64,000 bases of DNA, taken from an uncultured Paracoccus sp. GTDB lineage: Bacteria; Pseudomonadota; Alphaproteobacteria; Rhodobacterales; Rhodobacteraceae. This document shows, in pieces, positions 8,281-16,850 of this stretch. The notes under the pieces were generated by a model. That model ran no database searches, had not been told where the DNA came from, and saw only the letters and a list, made by a program, of their open reading frames with translations. The DNA lies in NCBI RefSeq assembly GCF_947487305.1, contig NZ_CANKWH010000007.1, forward strand, positions 124,001 through 188,000, in the 5' to 3' direction. A program made the translations under genes and the position numbers. Within the stretch, counting starts at the first letter, position 1; each line of letters opens with the position of its first letter.

Positions 8281-9043
8281 TCTGGCCGACAGGACAGTCC
8301 TTCGCGGCCGTGACATCCCGGCGGTGGCGCGGCCCGCGCGCGCGCCGGTCCTGCCGCTGACCTTGCGCGGCGTCACGCTTCAACTGGCCGGACAGACCAT
8401 CCTCGACGGGCTGGATCTGGATCTCGGCACGCGCGGCTGCACCGTCATCATGGGACCGAATGGCACGGGGAAAAGCCTGCTTTTGAAGCTGCTGCACGGG
8501 TTGATCCTGCCGACATCGGGCCAGATCCGCTGGGGCGCGCTGTCCCCTGCAGAGGTCACGGCCCGGCAGTCGCTCGTCTTCCAGAAACCGATGCTGCTGC
8601 GCCGCTCGGTCGCGGCCAATCTGGATTTCGTCCTGCAAGCACGCGGCAAGGATCGCGGGCGGCGCGACGCGCTGCTGGATCATGTCGGGCTGCGGCACAA
8701 GTCTGATCAGCCGGCCCGGCAATTGTCGGGGGGCGAGGCACAGCGGCTGGCGATGGCGCGGGCGCTGGCCACCGATCCTGATGTGCTGTTGATGGACGAG
8801 CCGACCGCCAGCCTCGATCCCGCCTCGACGCTGGCCATCGAGACCATCATGGCCGAGGCACGCGACAGCGGCATCCGGGTCATCCTCGTCACCCACGATG
8901 TCGGTCAGGCCCGGCGCATGGCGGATGATGTCGTCTTCCTGCATCGCGGGCGCATCACTGAACACCGGGAAGCCCCGGGCTTCTTTGCCCGTCCCGACAC
9001 CGAGGCCGCACGGGATTTCCTGCAGGGCAACCTGGTGCTTTGA
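8273..9043 (+). CDS. tupC: Tungstate ABC transporter ATP-binding protein TupC
   Basis: 256 residues. It contains the whole nucleotide-binding domain: Walker A GPNGTGKSLLLK (about residues 61-72), Q-loop around VFQKPMLLRRS, signature LSGGEAQRLAMARAL, Walker B VLLMDEPTASLDP and the switch histidine in ILVTHDVGQARRMADD. It overlaps tupB by 8 bp, so translation is coupled, and tupA follows 26 bp later. It energises tungstate (or a related oxyanion) import. About 35 extra residues stand before the domain. The tungstate rather than molybdate assignment rests on the neighbouring TupA type, not on this protein. Confidence 0.92.
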   Translation: MSDLADRTVLRGRDIPAVARPARAPVLPLTLRGVTLQLAGQTILDGLDLDLGTRGCTVIMGPNGTGKSLLLKLLHGLILPTSGQIRWGALSPAEVTARQSLVFQKPMLLRRSVAANLDFVLQARGKDRGRRDALLDHVGLRHKSDQPARQLSGGEAQRLAMARALATDPDVLLMDEPTASLDPASTLAIETIMAEARDSGIRVILVTHDVGQARRMADDVVFLHRGRITEHREAPGFFARPDTEAARDFLQGNLVL

Positions 9044-9069
9044 CCCCTTTCGCAATGGAGCGTGCTTTC

Positions 9070-9882
9070 ATGACCGCAAAGACTGTGACGATTGCCCTCC
9101 TCGCCCTTGCGACGCCGGCACTTGCGCAGGAGCAATCGATCCTCGTGCAATCCACCACCTCGACGGCCAATTCGGGGCTTTACGATTACCTGCTGCCGAT
9201 CTTCACCACTGAAAGCGGCATCATCGTCAATGTCGTGGCCGTCGGCACCGGGCAGGCGATCAAGAATGCCGAGAATTGCGATGGCGACGTGCTGCTGGTC
9301 CATGCCAAGCCGGCCGAAGAGAAGTTCGTGGCCGACGGCTTCGGCACCACGCGCAGCGACCTGATGTATAATGACTTCATCATCGTCGGCCCGCCCTCCG
9401 ATCCGGCTGGCATCAAGGGCATGACCGACGTGCAGCCGGCGCTGGCAAAGATCGCCGAGACGAAAGCCCCTTTCGCCTCGCGCGGGGATGATTCCGGCAC
9501 CCATCAGAAGGAAATGGAACTCTGGTCGGACTCCGGTGCCGATCCCAAGGCCGCCTCGGGCGACTGGTATCGTGAAACCGGCTCGGGCATGGGGGCGACG
9601 CTGAATACCGGTCTTGGCATGGGCGCCTATGTGCTGACCGACCGCGCCACCTGGATCAGCTTCGAGAACAAGCAGGACTACCTGATCGTCGTCGAGGGCG
9701 ATCAGGATCTTTACAACCAGTATGGCGTGATCCCGGTCAATCCGGCGAAATGCCCCTCGGTCAAGAGCGCCGAGGCGCAGGTCTTTGCCGACTGGCTGGT
9801 CTCGGAGGCAGGACAGGCCGCGATCGCGGGTTACAAGATCAACGATCAGCAGCTGTTCTTCCCGAATGCGCCGAAACAGTGA
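9070..9882 (+). CDS. tupA: Tungstate-binding periplasmic protein TupA
   Basis: 270 residues. A standard signal peptide (MTAKTVTIALLALATPALA, cleavage before QEQ) is followed by the TupA hallmark VQSTTSTANSGLYDYLLPIF, whose serine/threonine hydroxyls bind the oxyanion. Other family features are TGQAIKNAENCDGDVLLVHAK, FASRGDDSGTHQKEMELW and TLNTGLGMGAYVLTDR. Cys residues near 76 and 230 may form a disulfide. I chose the ATG at 9070, with GGAG nine bases before it, because earlier in-frame starts would displace the signal peptide. It is the high-affinity receptor for the TupBC importer and could serve formate dehydrogenase or aldehyde oxidoreductases. Confidence 0.93.
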   Translation: MTAKTVTIALLALATPALAQEQSILVQSTTSTANSGLYDYLLPIFTTESGIIVNVVAVGTGQAIKNAENCDGDVLLVHAKPAEEKFVADGFGTTRSDLMYNDFIIVGPPSDPAGIKGMTDVQPALAKIAETKAPFASRGDDSGTHQKEMELWSDSGADPKAASGDWYRETGSGMGATLNTGLGMGAYVLTDRATWISFENKQDYLIVVEGDQDLYNQYGVIPVNPAKCPSVKSAEAQVFADWLVSEAGQAAIAGYKINDQQLFFPNAPKQ

Positions 9883-9921
9883 TACCTTTCGCAGACCGGG
9901 TGACCGGCCCCGCATGACAAG

Positions 9922-10812
9922 ATGATGATGAGCGAGACCGTCGACAGCCCCGAATTCCTGACCGTGCGCGAGCTGGCCGAGCTTTTGCGCATCAAGGAGC
10001 GCAAGGTCTATGACCTTGCCGCCTCGGGCGAGGTTCCGGTTTCGCGCGCCACGGGAAAGCTGCTGTTTCCCGCCCGCGAGGTGCGCGACTGGATCGAGCG
10101 CGCCCGTACGGGTGGCAAGGTCGAGGTGGCGGCGCGCCCGCCGATCGTGCTGGGCAGCCATGACCCACTGCTCGACTGGACCATGCGTCAGTCGCAATCG
10201 GGGCTTGCCACCTTCTTCGACGGCTCGATGGACGGGCTGGCGCGCTTTGCCCGGGGAGAAGGCATCGCGGCGGGACTGCATATCCACGACGCCCGCAGCC
10301 GCAGCTGGAACATCGTTGCCGCTTCGATGATGGCGCGCGATCTGAACGCGGTTCTGGTCGCATTTGCGAGCCGCCGCAGGGGGCTGGTGATCGGGGATGG
10401 CTTGCCCGAGCCCAAGGGCATCGCCGATCTGGCGGGCCTGCGCGTCACCCCGCGGCAAGAGGACTCCGGGACCGCCATCCTGTTCCGCGAACTGGCCGCC
10501 GAGGCCGGGCTGGACCTTGCGCAGGTGGCGCTGCAACCCGTGGCACGAACCGAGGATGATGCCGTCGAAAGCGTGCGGCGCGGCGAATCCGATGTGACCT
10601 TCGGCCTTGAATCCGTCGCCCGCAGCTTTGGCCTGCGCTTCGTCCCGCTGATCGAGGAACAGTATGCGCTGCTGGTCGATCGCAAGGCCTGGTTCGATCC
10701 CTGCTTCCAGAAGCTGATCGCCTTCTGCCAGACCGACGCCTTCCGCCAGCGGGCGGAAGGCTATGGCGGCTACGATGTCAGCGAGGCCGGCAAGGTGATG
10801 TGGAACGCCTGA
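9922..10812 (+). CDS. Helix-turn-helix regulator with C-terminal periplasmic-binding-like domain
   Basis: 296 residues made of two parts. Residues ~10-60 form an excisionase/MerR-like DNA-binding domain (FLTVRELAELLRIKERKVYDLAASGEVPVSRATGKLLFPAREVRDWIE). The rest is a binding-protein-like domain of the kind found in cytoplasmic one-component molybdate/tungstate sensors (LVIGDGLPEPKGIADLAGLRV, then PRQEDSGTAILFRELA). It follows tupA by 39 bp in the same direction, so it most likely senses tungstate or the metal cofactor and controls the tup genes. It has no signal peptide, unlike TupA, which agrees with a cytoplasmic role. The start is one of three consecutive ATG codons at 9922. Confidence 0.85.
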   Translation: MMMSETVDSPEFLTVRELAELLRIKERKVYDLAASGEVPVSRATGKLLFPAREVRDWIERARTGGKVEVAARPPIVLGSHDPLLDWTMRQSQSGLATFFDGSMDGLARFARGEGIAAGLHIHDARSRSWNIVAASMMARDLNAVLVAFASRRRGLVIGDGLPEPKGIADLAGLRVTPRQEDSGTAILFRELAAEAGLDLAQVALQPVARTEDDAVESVRRGESDVTFGLESVARSFGLRFVPLIEEQYALLVDRKAWFDPCFQKLIAFCQTDAFRQRAEGYGGYDVSEAGKVMWNA

Positions 10813-10819
10813 GCGGGCG

Positions 10820-11464
10820 TCAGATCTTGCCCTCTTTCACCAAACCAAATCGTTTCGGGAAATACCATTGCAGCACTTCGCGGAAACGCTGAGAGCTGTC
10901 GCGCGCCCAGTTCCGCATCAGCTCGGACCCGAACTGGATCGCCGTGATCGGCGTGGCGCCCGCCGCCCGCATCCGCTCCAGCGCCTGATCGTGGGCAACC
11001 GGGGAGATCCCCCCCACGGCATCGGCGACCGGGTAGACGTGATAACCCTCGGCCTGCATGTCAAGCGTCGGGAAGGTCAGGCAGACCTCGGTCCACAGAC
11101 CCGCCATGACGATGTTCTTGCGCCCCGTCGCCTCGACGGCCTTGCGGAATTCCTCGTCCTCCCACGCATTGACGCCGCTGCGGTCGATTTCGGTTACACC
11201 CGGCAGTTCCGCCATGATCGCCTCGGCGGTTCCGGTATTCACCCCCATGTCCACGCCGACCGTCGAGACGATCACCGGGATCTCGTAGGCCCGCGCCAGC
11301 TTGCAGAGCGCGATCACGTTCAGGTCGATCTCATCCCGCGTCGATGAGGTGATCGTGCGGTACTGCTCGGGTTGATAGTCGATCAGCACCACCGCGCAAT
11401 TCTGCGGCGTCAGCAGGTGATCCGTCTTCGGGTCGCGGATCGGTTCGGGTTGGGTCTTGGCCAT
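10820..11464 (-). CDS. Isochorismatase-family hydrolase (YcaC-like)
   Basis: 214 residues. The cysteine-hydrolase fold is recognised from CAVVLIDYQPEQYRTI (catalytic Asp), a lysine around NIVMAGLWTEVCLTFPTLDM and the nucleophile Cys in TEVCLTF. YcaC-type proteins have the same LWTEVC segment and a C-terminal tail like FRFGLVKEGKI; their physiological substrate is unsettled. It is likely co-transcribed with doxX (30 bp gap), which is divergent from the pirin gene. Such groupings are often switched on by electrophiles or quinones. A purine-rich GGAGGA sits 5' of the ATG. Confidence 0.88.
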   Translation of the reverse strand: MAKTQPEPIRDPKTDHLLTPQNCAVVLIDYQPEQYRTITSSTRDEIDLNVIALCKLARAYEIPVIVSTVGVDMGVNTGTAEAIMAELPGVTEIDRSGVNAWEDEEFRKAVEATGRKNIVMAGLWTEVCLTFPTLDMQAEGYHVYPVADAVGGISPVAHDQALERMRAAGATPITAIQFGSELMRNWARDSSQRFREVLQWYFPKRFGLVKEGKI

Positions 11465-11494
11465 TGGGTCCTCCTTCTTCCTTCCAGTCTTGGC

Positions 11495-12064
11495 TCAAAA
11501 TTCGCGCTTCAACAGGCTGCGGTCAACCGACAGCGGACCCGCGCCCCATGCCGCCAGGAACAGCGCCGCGACGGTCCACATGGCCGACAGCCCCTCGGCC
11601 TTGAACTGCACCTGATGCAGGAAGACCGCGCCGCCATCTGCCGCCAGATTGCGCAGCCCGTCCTCGGTGAAGAGGCTCGCCTGCTGGGCTAGCTGCGCCA
11701 TACCCTCGGGCGTCAGGATCGCCGCGCCATAGGGATGGCTGAGATGGAACCAATAGGTCACAGCCAGCATCACGCCATTTGCCAGCGCCGCCGGACGGGT
11801 CAGTAAGCCGAGAACGATCAGCACACCGCCGACGAATTGCAGTGCCGCCAGTACGGCGGACCACAGCCAGCCGGGATAGAGACCAAGGTTCTCGGTAAAG
11901 CCAGCCATGGCGAAAGGCGCGAGAATCTTGGGCCAGCCCTCGACGATCAGCAGCGCACCGACGGTCAGCCGCAGCCCAAGATAGGCCAGCGGTTTGGCAA
12001 AGCTGTCATAGAACCCTGCCATGAACGGCAGAAACAACGGCGTTCTGGAAAGATTGTCCCGCAT
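11495..12064 (-). CDS. DoxX family membrane protein
   Basis: 189 residues with four predicted membrane helices, the first around YLGLRLTVGALLIVEGWPKI and another at AVLAALQFVGGVLIVLGLLTRPAALANG. This matches the DoxX/YphA-type family of small inner-membrane proteins linked to thiol or quinone redox stress in some bacteria. The ATG at 12064 is preceded by GAGGAGCGAG, a strong ribosome site, and was preferred to an upstream start. It is the first gene of a probable two-gene unit with the isochorismatase-like hydrolase. A perfect inverted repeat lies upstream at 12177-12191. Confidence 0.85.
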   Translation of the reverse strand: MRDNLSRTPLFLPFMAGFYDSFAKPLAYLGLRLTVGALLIVEGWPKILAPFAMAGFTENLGLYPGWLWSAVLAALQFVGGVLIVLGLLTRPAALANGVMLAVTYWFHLSHPYGAAILTPEGMAQLAQQASLFTEDGLRNLAADGGAVFLHQVQFKAEGLSAMWTVAALFLAAWGAGPLSVDRSLLKREF

Positions 12065-12176
12065 CACTCGCTCCTCGTTTCCCCGGCGCGGCCACAATCC
12101 GCCGCCCCTCCGCAGCAGCAGGTCGCGCCTGCAATCGTGCGATGCCAGATGACAATGCCAAAATACTGCGTTCTGG

Positions 12177-12191
12177 CTTATCGAACATAAG
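12177..12191. promoter_or_regulatory. Inverted repeat, possible LysR-type operator between doxX and pirin
   Basis: CTTATCGAACATAAG is a perfect inverted repeat (CTTAT, five-base centre, ATAAG). Its inner part also reads T-N11-A, the general LysR-type box. It is the only clear AT-rich palindrome in the 205-bp gap between the divergent doxX and pirin genes, about 80 bp before the pirin ATG and 113 bp before doxX. No LysR gene is in this window, so the regulator would be encoded elsewhere. Confidence 0.45.
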
Positions 12192-12269
12192 ACATCTTCC
12201 TGTCGGCAGGCTCAAGACCCATCTGACCCCCAAGGGCGGCGCGGCCGCATCACCCAACTGAGGTCAGAA

Positions 12270-13130
12270 ATGCGTAAAATCCTGTCAAAATCCTCCGCGC
12301 CGCGCGGTCATTGGGTCGGCGACGGCTTTCCCGTCCGCTCGCTTTTTTCGCACACGTCGGGCGACAACGATAACACCCCCTTCCTGATGCTGGACTATGG
12401 CGGCCCGCATGATTTTACCCCGGCCAAGAAACCGCGCGGCGTCGATGTGCATCCCCACAAGGGCTTCGAGACCGTCACCATCGTTTATGAGGGCGAGGTC
12501 GAGCATGGCGACAGCACCGGCAAGGGCGGGGTGATCCGCAAGGGCGACGTGCAATGGATGACCGCCGGCAGCGGCATCCTGCACAAGGAATTCCACAGCC
12601 GCGATTTCACCGCCAAGGGCGGCCGTTTCGAGATGGTGCAGTTGTGGGTGAACCTGCCCAAGAAGCACAAATCGGCCAAGCCGGGCTATCAGGGCATCAC
12701 CGATGCGCAGGTGCCTGCGGTCGAATTGCCGGATGGCGCGGGCCAGTTGCGGGTGATCGCGGGTGCCTATGGTGGCAAGAAGGGGCCGGCGCGGACCTTT
12801 ACGCCGATGGACGTCTGGGATCTGCGGCTCAACATCGGCAAGCCCGTCACCCTGACGCCGGTCGAGGGCCACAACGTCATCGTCGTGGTGCTGAGCGGCG
12901 ATGTCGTGCTGAACGGCGAAACCCGGCTCGGCGGCCCCTCCTCGGCGCGGCTGTCGCGCAAGGGCGGGGAAATCCTGCTCGAGGCCGGCAGCGAGGCCAA
13001 GGTGCTGATCCTTGCCGGCCAGCCGATCGACGAGCCGGTGGCGGCTTACGGTCCCTTCGTGATGAACAGCGAGGCCGAGATCCGCAAGGCGATGAGCGAT
13101 TTCCAGTCGGGTCGCTTCGGGCGGATGTGA
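12270..13130 (+). CDS. Pirin family protein
   Basis: 286 residues, a bicupin. The N-terminal cupin carries the metal-ligand pattern DFTPAKKPRGVDVHPHKGFETVTIVYEGEVEHGD (His residues near 56, 58 and 83 with a Glu), and the substrate/product pocket sequence VQWMTAGSGILHKEFHS is also typical. The C-terminal cupin runs from about residue 170 to the end (LTPVEGHNVIVVVLSGDVVLNG). Bacterial pirins include quercetinases and redox-linked modulators of metabolic enzymes; the role here is not determined. It is divergent from doxX and followed by a hemerythrin gene 23 bp later. Confidence 0.93.
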   Translation: MRKILSKSSAPRGHWVGDGFPVRSLFSHTSGDNDNTPFLMLDYGGPHDFTPAKKPRGVDVHPHKGFETVTIVYEGEVEHGDSTGKGGVIRKGDVQWMTAGSGILHKEFHSRDFTAKGGRFEMVQLWVNLPKKHKSAKPGYQGITDAQVPAVELPDGAGQLRVIAGAYGGKKGPARTFTPMDVWDLRLNIGKPVTLTPVEGHNVIVVVLSGDVVLNGETRLGGPSSARLSRKGGEILLEAGSEAKVLILAGQPIDEPVAAYGPFVMNSEAEIRKAMSDFQSGRFGRM

Positions 13131-13153
13131 CCGACCGATTCAGGAGTAAGGCC

Positions 13154-13750
13154 ATGGATGACGAGGTGCTGAAACTGGGAACCCGCGCGGGCCTGCCCGA
13201 GGAACTGCTGTTCCTCGCGCGCCAGCACCCGCGCGGCAACTGGCGTGGACAGCCCGGCCTTGCCGGGACGGGCGAGTTCTGGCTGGCCAATCACGACTAT
13301 TTCCGCGGCATGATCCAGCGGATCGCGGGCGAGCTGTCGGCCTTGCGGGACAGTGGCGAAACCGGCTTAGACAGCAGCCCGGCCCTGCAGCGCCACATCA
13401 ACGGGTTGCTCGGCGGTCTCGACGGGCATCACCGGGTCGAGGATCACCATTACTTCCCCGCCTTCCAGCGCGCCGAACCGCGTCTGCTGCGGGGATTCGA
13501 GATCCTCGATGCCGACCACCACCTGATCCACGACAGCATCGACGAGCTGGCGGCCACGACCCGCGACAGCCTGCAAAGGCTGGGTCAGGCCGAGGGGGTG
13601 ATGTCCAGCGACCAGCGGTTTGCCGTCGATGCGCTGGCTGACGTGGTGAACCGCTTTGCACCGCTGCTGCGTCAGCATCTGGCCGATGAGGAGGATCTGG
13701 TCATTCCGCTGATCCTCGAACGCGCTCGGCAGGACCCCGAGTTCTCGTAG
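13154..13750 (+). CDS. Hemerythrin HHE domain protein
   Basis: 198 residues, helical, with the di-iron ligand pattern of hemerythrin-like domains: an early His near residue 43 (WLANHDYFRGM), DGHHRVEDHHYFPAF, DADHHLIHDSIDEL and the late HLADEEDLVIPLI. The start MDDEVLKLGTRAGLPEELL is preceded by AGGAGTAAG at 13142-13150. Proteins of this family bind oxygen, NO or protect iron centres. It is probably co-transcribed with pirin. The long N-terminal part before the first ligand (about 40 residues) includes RQHPRGNWRGQPGL, not part of the iron fold. Confidence 0.9.
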   Translation: MDDEVLKLGTRAGLPEELLFLARQHPRGNWRGQPGLAGTGEFWLANHDYFRGMIQRIAGELSALRDSGETGLDSSPALQRHINGLLGGLDGHHRVEDHHYFPAFQRAEPRLLRGFEILDADHHLIHDSIDELAATTRDSLQRLGQAEGVMSSDQRFAVDALADVVNRFAPLLRQHLADEEDLVIPLILERARQDPEFS

Positions 13751-13757
13751 ACCCGGT

Positions 13758-14042
13758 TCAGCCTGCCACGATATCGCGATACTCCGGGTGGGTCGCAAAG
13801 AAGTGGCCCATGAAGCTGCATTTCAGCACCGCCTTGCGCCCCGAGGCGCGGATCTGGTCGAAGACCCCGGTCGCCAGCCGCGTGCCGATGCCCTGCCCGC
13901 CATAGGCGAAGGGCACCTCGGTATGAGTCAGCACGACATTGCCGTTCTCGTCGACCTGGTAATAGGCGGCGGCGATGTCCTCACGCTCCAGCGCCAGTTC
14001 GAACCGATGCTCGGCCGGGTTCTCGATCACCTCACTTGGCAT
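13758..14042 (-). CDS. Small GNAT-like N-acetyltransferase (YidJ/GCN5-related type)
   Basis: 94 residues, the usual size for the minimal N-acetyltransferase family. It has the acetyl-CoA binding stretch AYGGQGIGTRLATGVFD and the C-terminal CSFMGHFFATHPEYRDIV. The acceptor is not known. Its start overlaps the last 11 bp of the flavoprotein monooxygenase gene on the same strand, so translation is probably coupled. It converges on the hemerythrin gene with 7 bp between stops. Confidence 0.88.
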   Translation of the reverse strand: MPSEVIENPAEHRFELALEREDIAAAYYQVDENGNVVLTHTEVPFAYGGQGIGTRLATGVFDQIRASGRKAVLKCSFMGHFFATHPEYRDIVAG

Positions 14043-15150
14043 GAATGTCCCTTTCGCTCATGGCGCCCGCAAGCCCCAGAAACTGGACCAACTCTCCCGC
14101 CGCCGCCCCGCCCGCGCGATTGGCGCCGATGGTCGAGGCCGAGGGGCCGTAGCCCACCAGATGCACACGTGGATCGCGGGCGGCCTGCGTGGCAAGACGG
14201 CCGGTCATGACGATGCCGCCATTCTCCTCGCGCAGTTGCAGAGGGGCCAGATGGTCCAGCGCGCTGCGGAACCCCGTGGCCCAGAGGATCACATCCACCG
14301 TCTCCTCGCGCCCGTCGGGCCAGCGGATGCCGGTGGGGGTGATCTCGGAGAACATCGGCCGGCGGTTCAACACACCGCGGTCCTGCATGGCGCGGATGGC
14401 TGGGGTCATCGGGATGCCGGTGACTGAGACGACCGAGCCGGGGATCAGCCCCTGCCGCACCCGCTCCTCGACCCGCGCGACGGCGGCACGTCCATCCTCG
14501 GGGGTGAAATCGCCCTCGTGAAATTCAGGCGGTCGGCGTGTGACCCAGATGGTGCGAGCCGCCACGCGTGAGATCTCGTCCAGAAACTGCAGCGCCGAGA
14601 TGCCGGCGCCGACGATGACCACGCGCTTGCCGGCAAACTCCTCGGGACGCTGGTAGTCATGGGTGTGCATCTGCCGGCCCTGGAACAGCTCGCGCCCCGG
14701 GTAATAGGGGATCTGCGGTGCGTCCCATGTTCCGGTCGCATTGATGATGCCGCGCGCCGAGAAGGTCTCGCGATCGGTCTCGATCCGCAGCCGCTCGCCC
14801 CGGCCACAGACCAGCCGCACCGTTACCGGGCGATAGACCGGCAACTGAAACCGCTCCTCGTAGGCGCGGAAATAGGCCGGCACCGCCTCGGCTGCGCGCA
14901 CCTCGGTCTGGCCCGGGTCCAGCACCTCGGCAAAGCCCATGCCGGGCAGGTCGTGCAGCCGGTTGATCGTCTTCATGGTCAGCGAGGGCCAGCGGAACTG
15001 CCAGGCGCCGCCGGGTTCGGGGGATTTGTCCAGAAGCAGGAATTCCTTGCCGCCCCTCAGCCCCAGCCGGTGCAGGTGATAGGCGGCCGACAGCCCGGCC
15101 TGCCCGCCGCCGATGACGAGGATATCGATCTTGTAGGCAAGGTTACTCAT
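14032..15150 (-). CDS. NAD(P)-binding flavoprotein monooxygenase
   Basis: 372 residues. The FAD dinucleotide fold is at the N-terminus (DILVIGGGQAGLSAAYHLHRLGL) and a second NADPH fold is near residue 170 (RVVIVGAGISALQFLDEISR). Between them is GTWDAPQIPYYPG, close to the class B flavin monooxygenase fingerprint region. A later ATG-type motif reads DVILWATGFRSALDHLAPL. The family includes N-hydroxylases and Baeyer-Villiger or sulfur-oxidising enzymes; the substrate is unknown. A GTG at 15153 directly abuts the ATG used here. It is coupled to the acetyltransferase gene. Confidence 0.87.
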   Translation of the reverse strand: MSNLAYKIDILVIGGGQAGLSAAYHLHRLGLRGGKEFLLLDKSPEPGGAWQFRWPSLTMKTINRLHDLPGMGFAEVLDPGQTEVRAAEAVPAYFRAYEERFQLPVYRPVTVRLVCGRGERLRIETDRETFSARGIINATGTWDAPQIPYYPGRELFQGRQMHTHDYQRPEEFAGKRVVIVGAGISALQFLDEISRVAARTIWVTRRPPEFHEGDFTPEDGRAAVARVEERVRQGLIPGSVVSVTGIPMTPAIRAMQDRGVLNRRPMFSEITPTGIRWPDGREETVDVILWATGFRSALDHLAPLQLREENGGIVMTGRLATQAARDPRVHLVGYGPSASTIGANRAGGAAAGELVQFLGLAGAMSERDIHAK

Positions 15151-15227
15151 CACGCCTCGGCAGGTTTTGCGTCAGGATGACGTTACCCGGCTGCGGCGCA
15201 GGCACAAGCCCGCCTGGCGTCCGTGGC

Positions 15228-16826
15228 TCAGTCGCGCAAGCTGCGGCCGAGATCCTGCAAGCGGCAGAAGGCATCGTAGCGCCGGTCATGCGCCGCCACG
15301 GCTTCGGGATGGGGGTCATAGGTCGAGGATCTGTGGGTCATCTGCCCCATCGCCTCGGGCATCGAGCCGTATCTGCCCGCCGCCACCGCGCCAAGGATGG
15401 CCGAGCCCAGCAAGACCGGCTCCTCTGCCCCCACCGCCAAGACCGGTCGCCCCGCCGCATCCGCCAGAAGCTGGCGGACCAGCGGCAATTGCCCGGCCCC
15501 GCCCGAGATGACGATGCGATCCACCGAGGCCCCGGCGCAGTCCTGCGTCTCGATGATCTGGCGAAGGCCATAGCCGATGCCCGACAGCCCGGCTATGTAG
15601 AGCGCGACAAGGCTGTCGGCGTCCTGCGCCATGCCGAGACCGGCAATAATCGCGCGGGCATGGGGATCGGCGAAGGGCGCGCGGTTGCCCAGAAACTCGG
15701 GCACAACATGCAGGCCCTTGGCCAGCGCCACCACGCCCTCGGCCCCGGACAGTGCCTCGGCGCGCTTCGCCAGCCAGACCGGCAGGGATTGCCCCGCAGC
15801 CTGCGCCGTCTCGCGCGCCTCGGCTGCGGCGGGATGGAAGGACAGCAACTGATCGATGGCGGCACCGGCGGCGGATTGCCCGCCTTCGTTCAGCCAGAGC
15901 CCCGGCACCATCGCCTGATAATAGGGCCCCCAGACCCCCGGCACAAAGACCGGATCGCTGGTCGAGGTCATGGTGCAGGACGACGTGCCGAAGACATAGG
16001 CGAGGTTCGATTGCGGGCTGCCCTCGGCCCCGACCGTGCCGATTCCGCCGGCATGGGCGTCGATCAGCCCGGCGGCGACCGGCGTGCCGGGTTTCAGCCC
16101 CAGATCCTCGGCGGCCTCGGGCGTCAGGCCGCTGCCAAGCGGCGTGCCGGGGGCAACAACCGTCTGACCGATGCGGGCGAAATCCTGATCGGCCAGATCG
16201 CCCAGACCGATGCTGCGGAAATAATCCGGGTCCCAACGGCTCTCATGGGCAAGATAGGTCCATTTGCAGGTGACGGTGCAGGTCGAGCGGACCAGACTGC
16301 CCGTCGCCCGCCAGCTGAGGTAATCGGCGAGGTCAAAGAACTGCCAGGCCGCGCCATAGCTCTGCGGCATATTCTCGCTGAGCCAGAGCAGCTTCGGCGT
16401 CTCCATCTCGGGCGAGATGACGCCGCCGACATAGCGCAGGACATCGTGGCCCGCCGCGTTGATGCGCTCGGCCTGATCGATGGCGCGGTGATCCATCCAG
16501 ACGATGATATTGCGGGCCGGATCGCCCGAGGGGCTGACGGTCAGCGGCGCCCCGCCCTCGCCCAGCACAACCAGCGAACAGGTGGCGTCAAAGCCGATCC
16601 CCGCCACCCGAGCGGGATCGATGCCGGAATCGGCCATCGCCTCGCGCACCGAGGCGCAGATGGCCGACCAGATATCCTCGCTCGACTGCTCGACGATGTC
16701 GCCCGCCTCGCGCCACATGCGGATATCGCGCTTGGCCGAGGCCAGCATGGCGCCCGAGGCATCGAACAGTCCCGCCCGGGCGCTGCCGGTGCCGACATCC
16801 ACGCCCAGAAACACGGCGTCACTCAT
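15228..16826 (-). CDS. FGGY-family pentulose kinase (D-ribulokinase-like)
   Basis: 532 residues, right size for FGGY kinases of the ribulokinase branch. It opens with the phosphate-1 loop FLGVDVGTGSARAGLFDASG and has GIGFDATCSLVVL, VWMDHRAIDQAERIN, PETPKLLWL-like MPQSYGAAWQFFDLADYLSWRATG, and the C-terminal phosphate-2/adenosine part IVISGGAGQLPLVRQLLADAAG. The ATCS and DHRA segments are typical of the D-ribulose kinases rather than xylulokinases. It ends an operon of a ribose-type ABC importer and an SDR, so it should phosphorylate the ketose made by that dehydrogenase to feed the pentose phosphate pathway. Confidence 0.88.
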   Translation of the reverse strand: MSDAVFLGVDVGTGSARAGLFDASGAMLASAKRDIRMWREAGDIVEQSSEDIWSAICASVREAMADSGIDPARVAGIGFDATCSLVVLGEGGAPLTVSPSGDPARNIIVWMDHRAIDQAERINAAGHDVLRYVGGVISPEMETPKLLWLSENMPQSYGAAWQFFDLADYLSWRATGSLVRSTCTVTCKWTYLAHESRWDPDYFRSIGLGDLADQDFARIGQTVVAPGTPLGSGLTPEAAEDLGLKPGTPVAAGLIDAHAGGIGTVGAEGSPQSNLAYVFGTSSCTMTSTSDPVFVPGVWGPYYQAMVPGLWLNEGGQSAAGAAIDQLLSFHPAAAEARETAQAAGQSLPVWLAKRAEALSGAEGVVALAKGLHVVPEFLGNRAPFADPHARAIIAGLGMAQDADSLVALYIAGLSGIGYGLRQIIETQDCAGASVDRIVISGGAGQLPLVRQLLADAAGRPVLAVGAEEPVLLGSAILGAVAAGRYGSMPEAMGQMTHRSSTYDPHPEAVAAHDRRYDAFCRLQDLGRSLRD

Positions 16827-16850
16827 GGTCTTGTTCCTCCGTGAGAAGCG

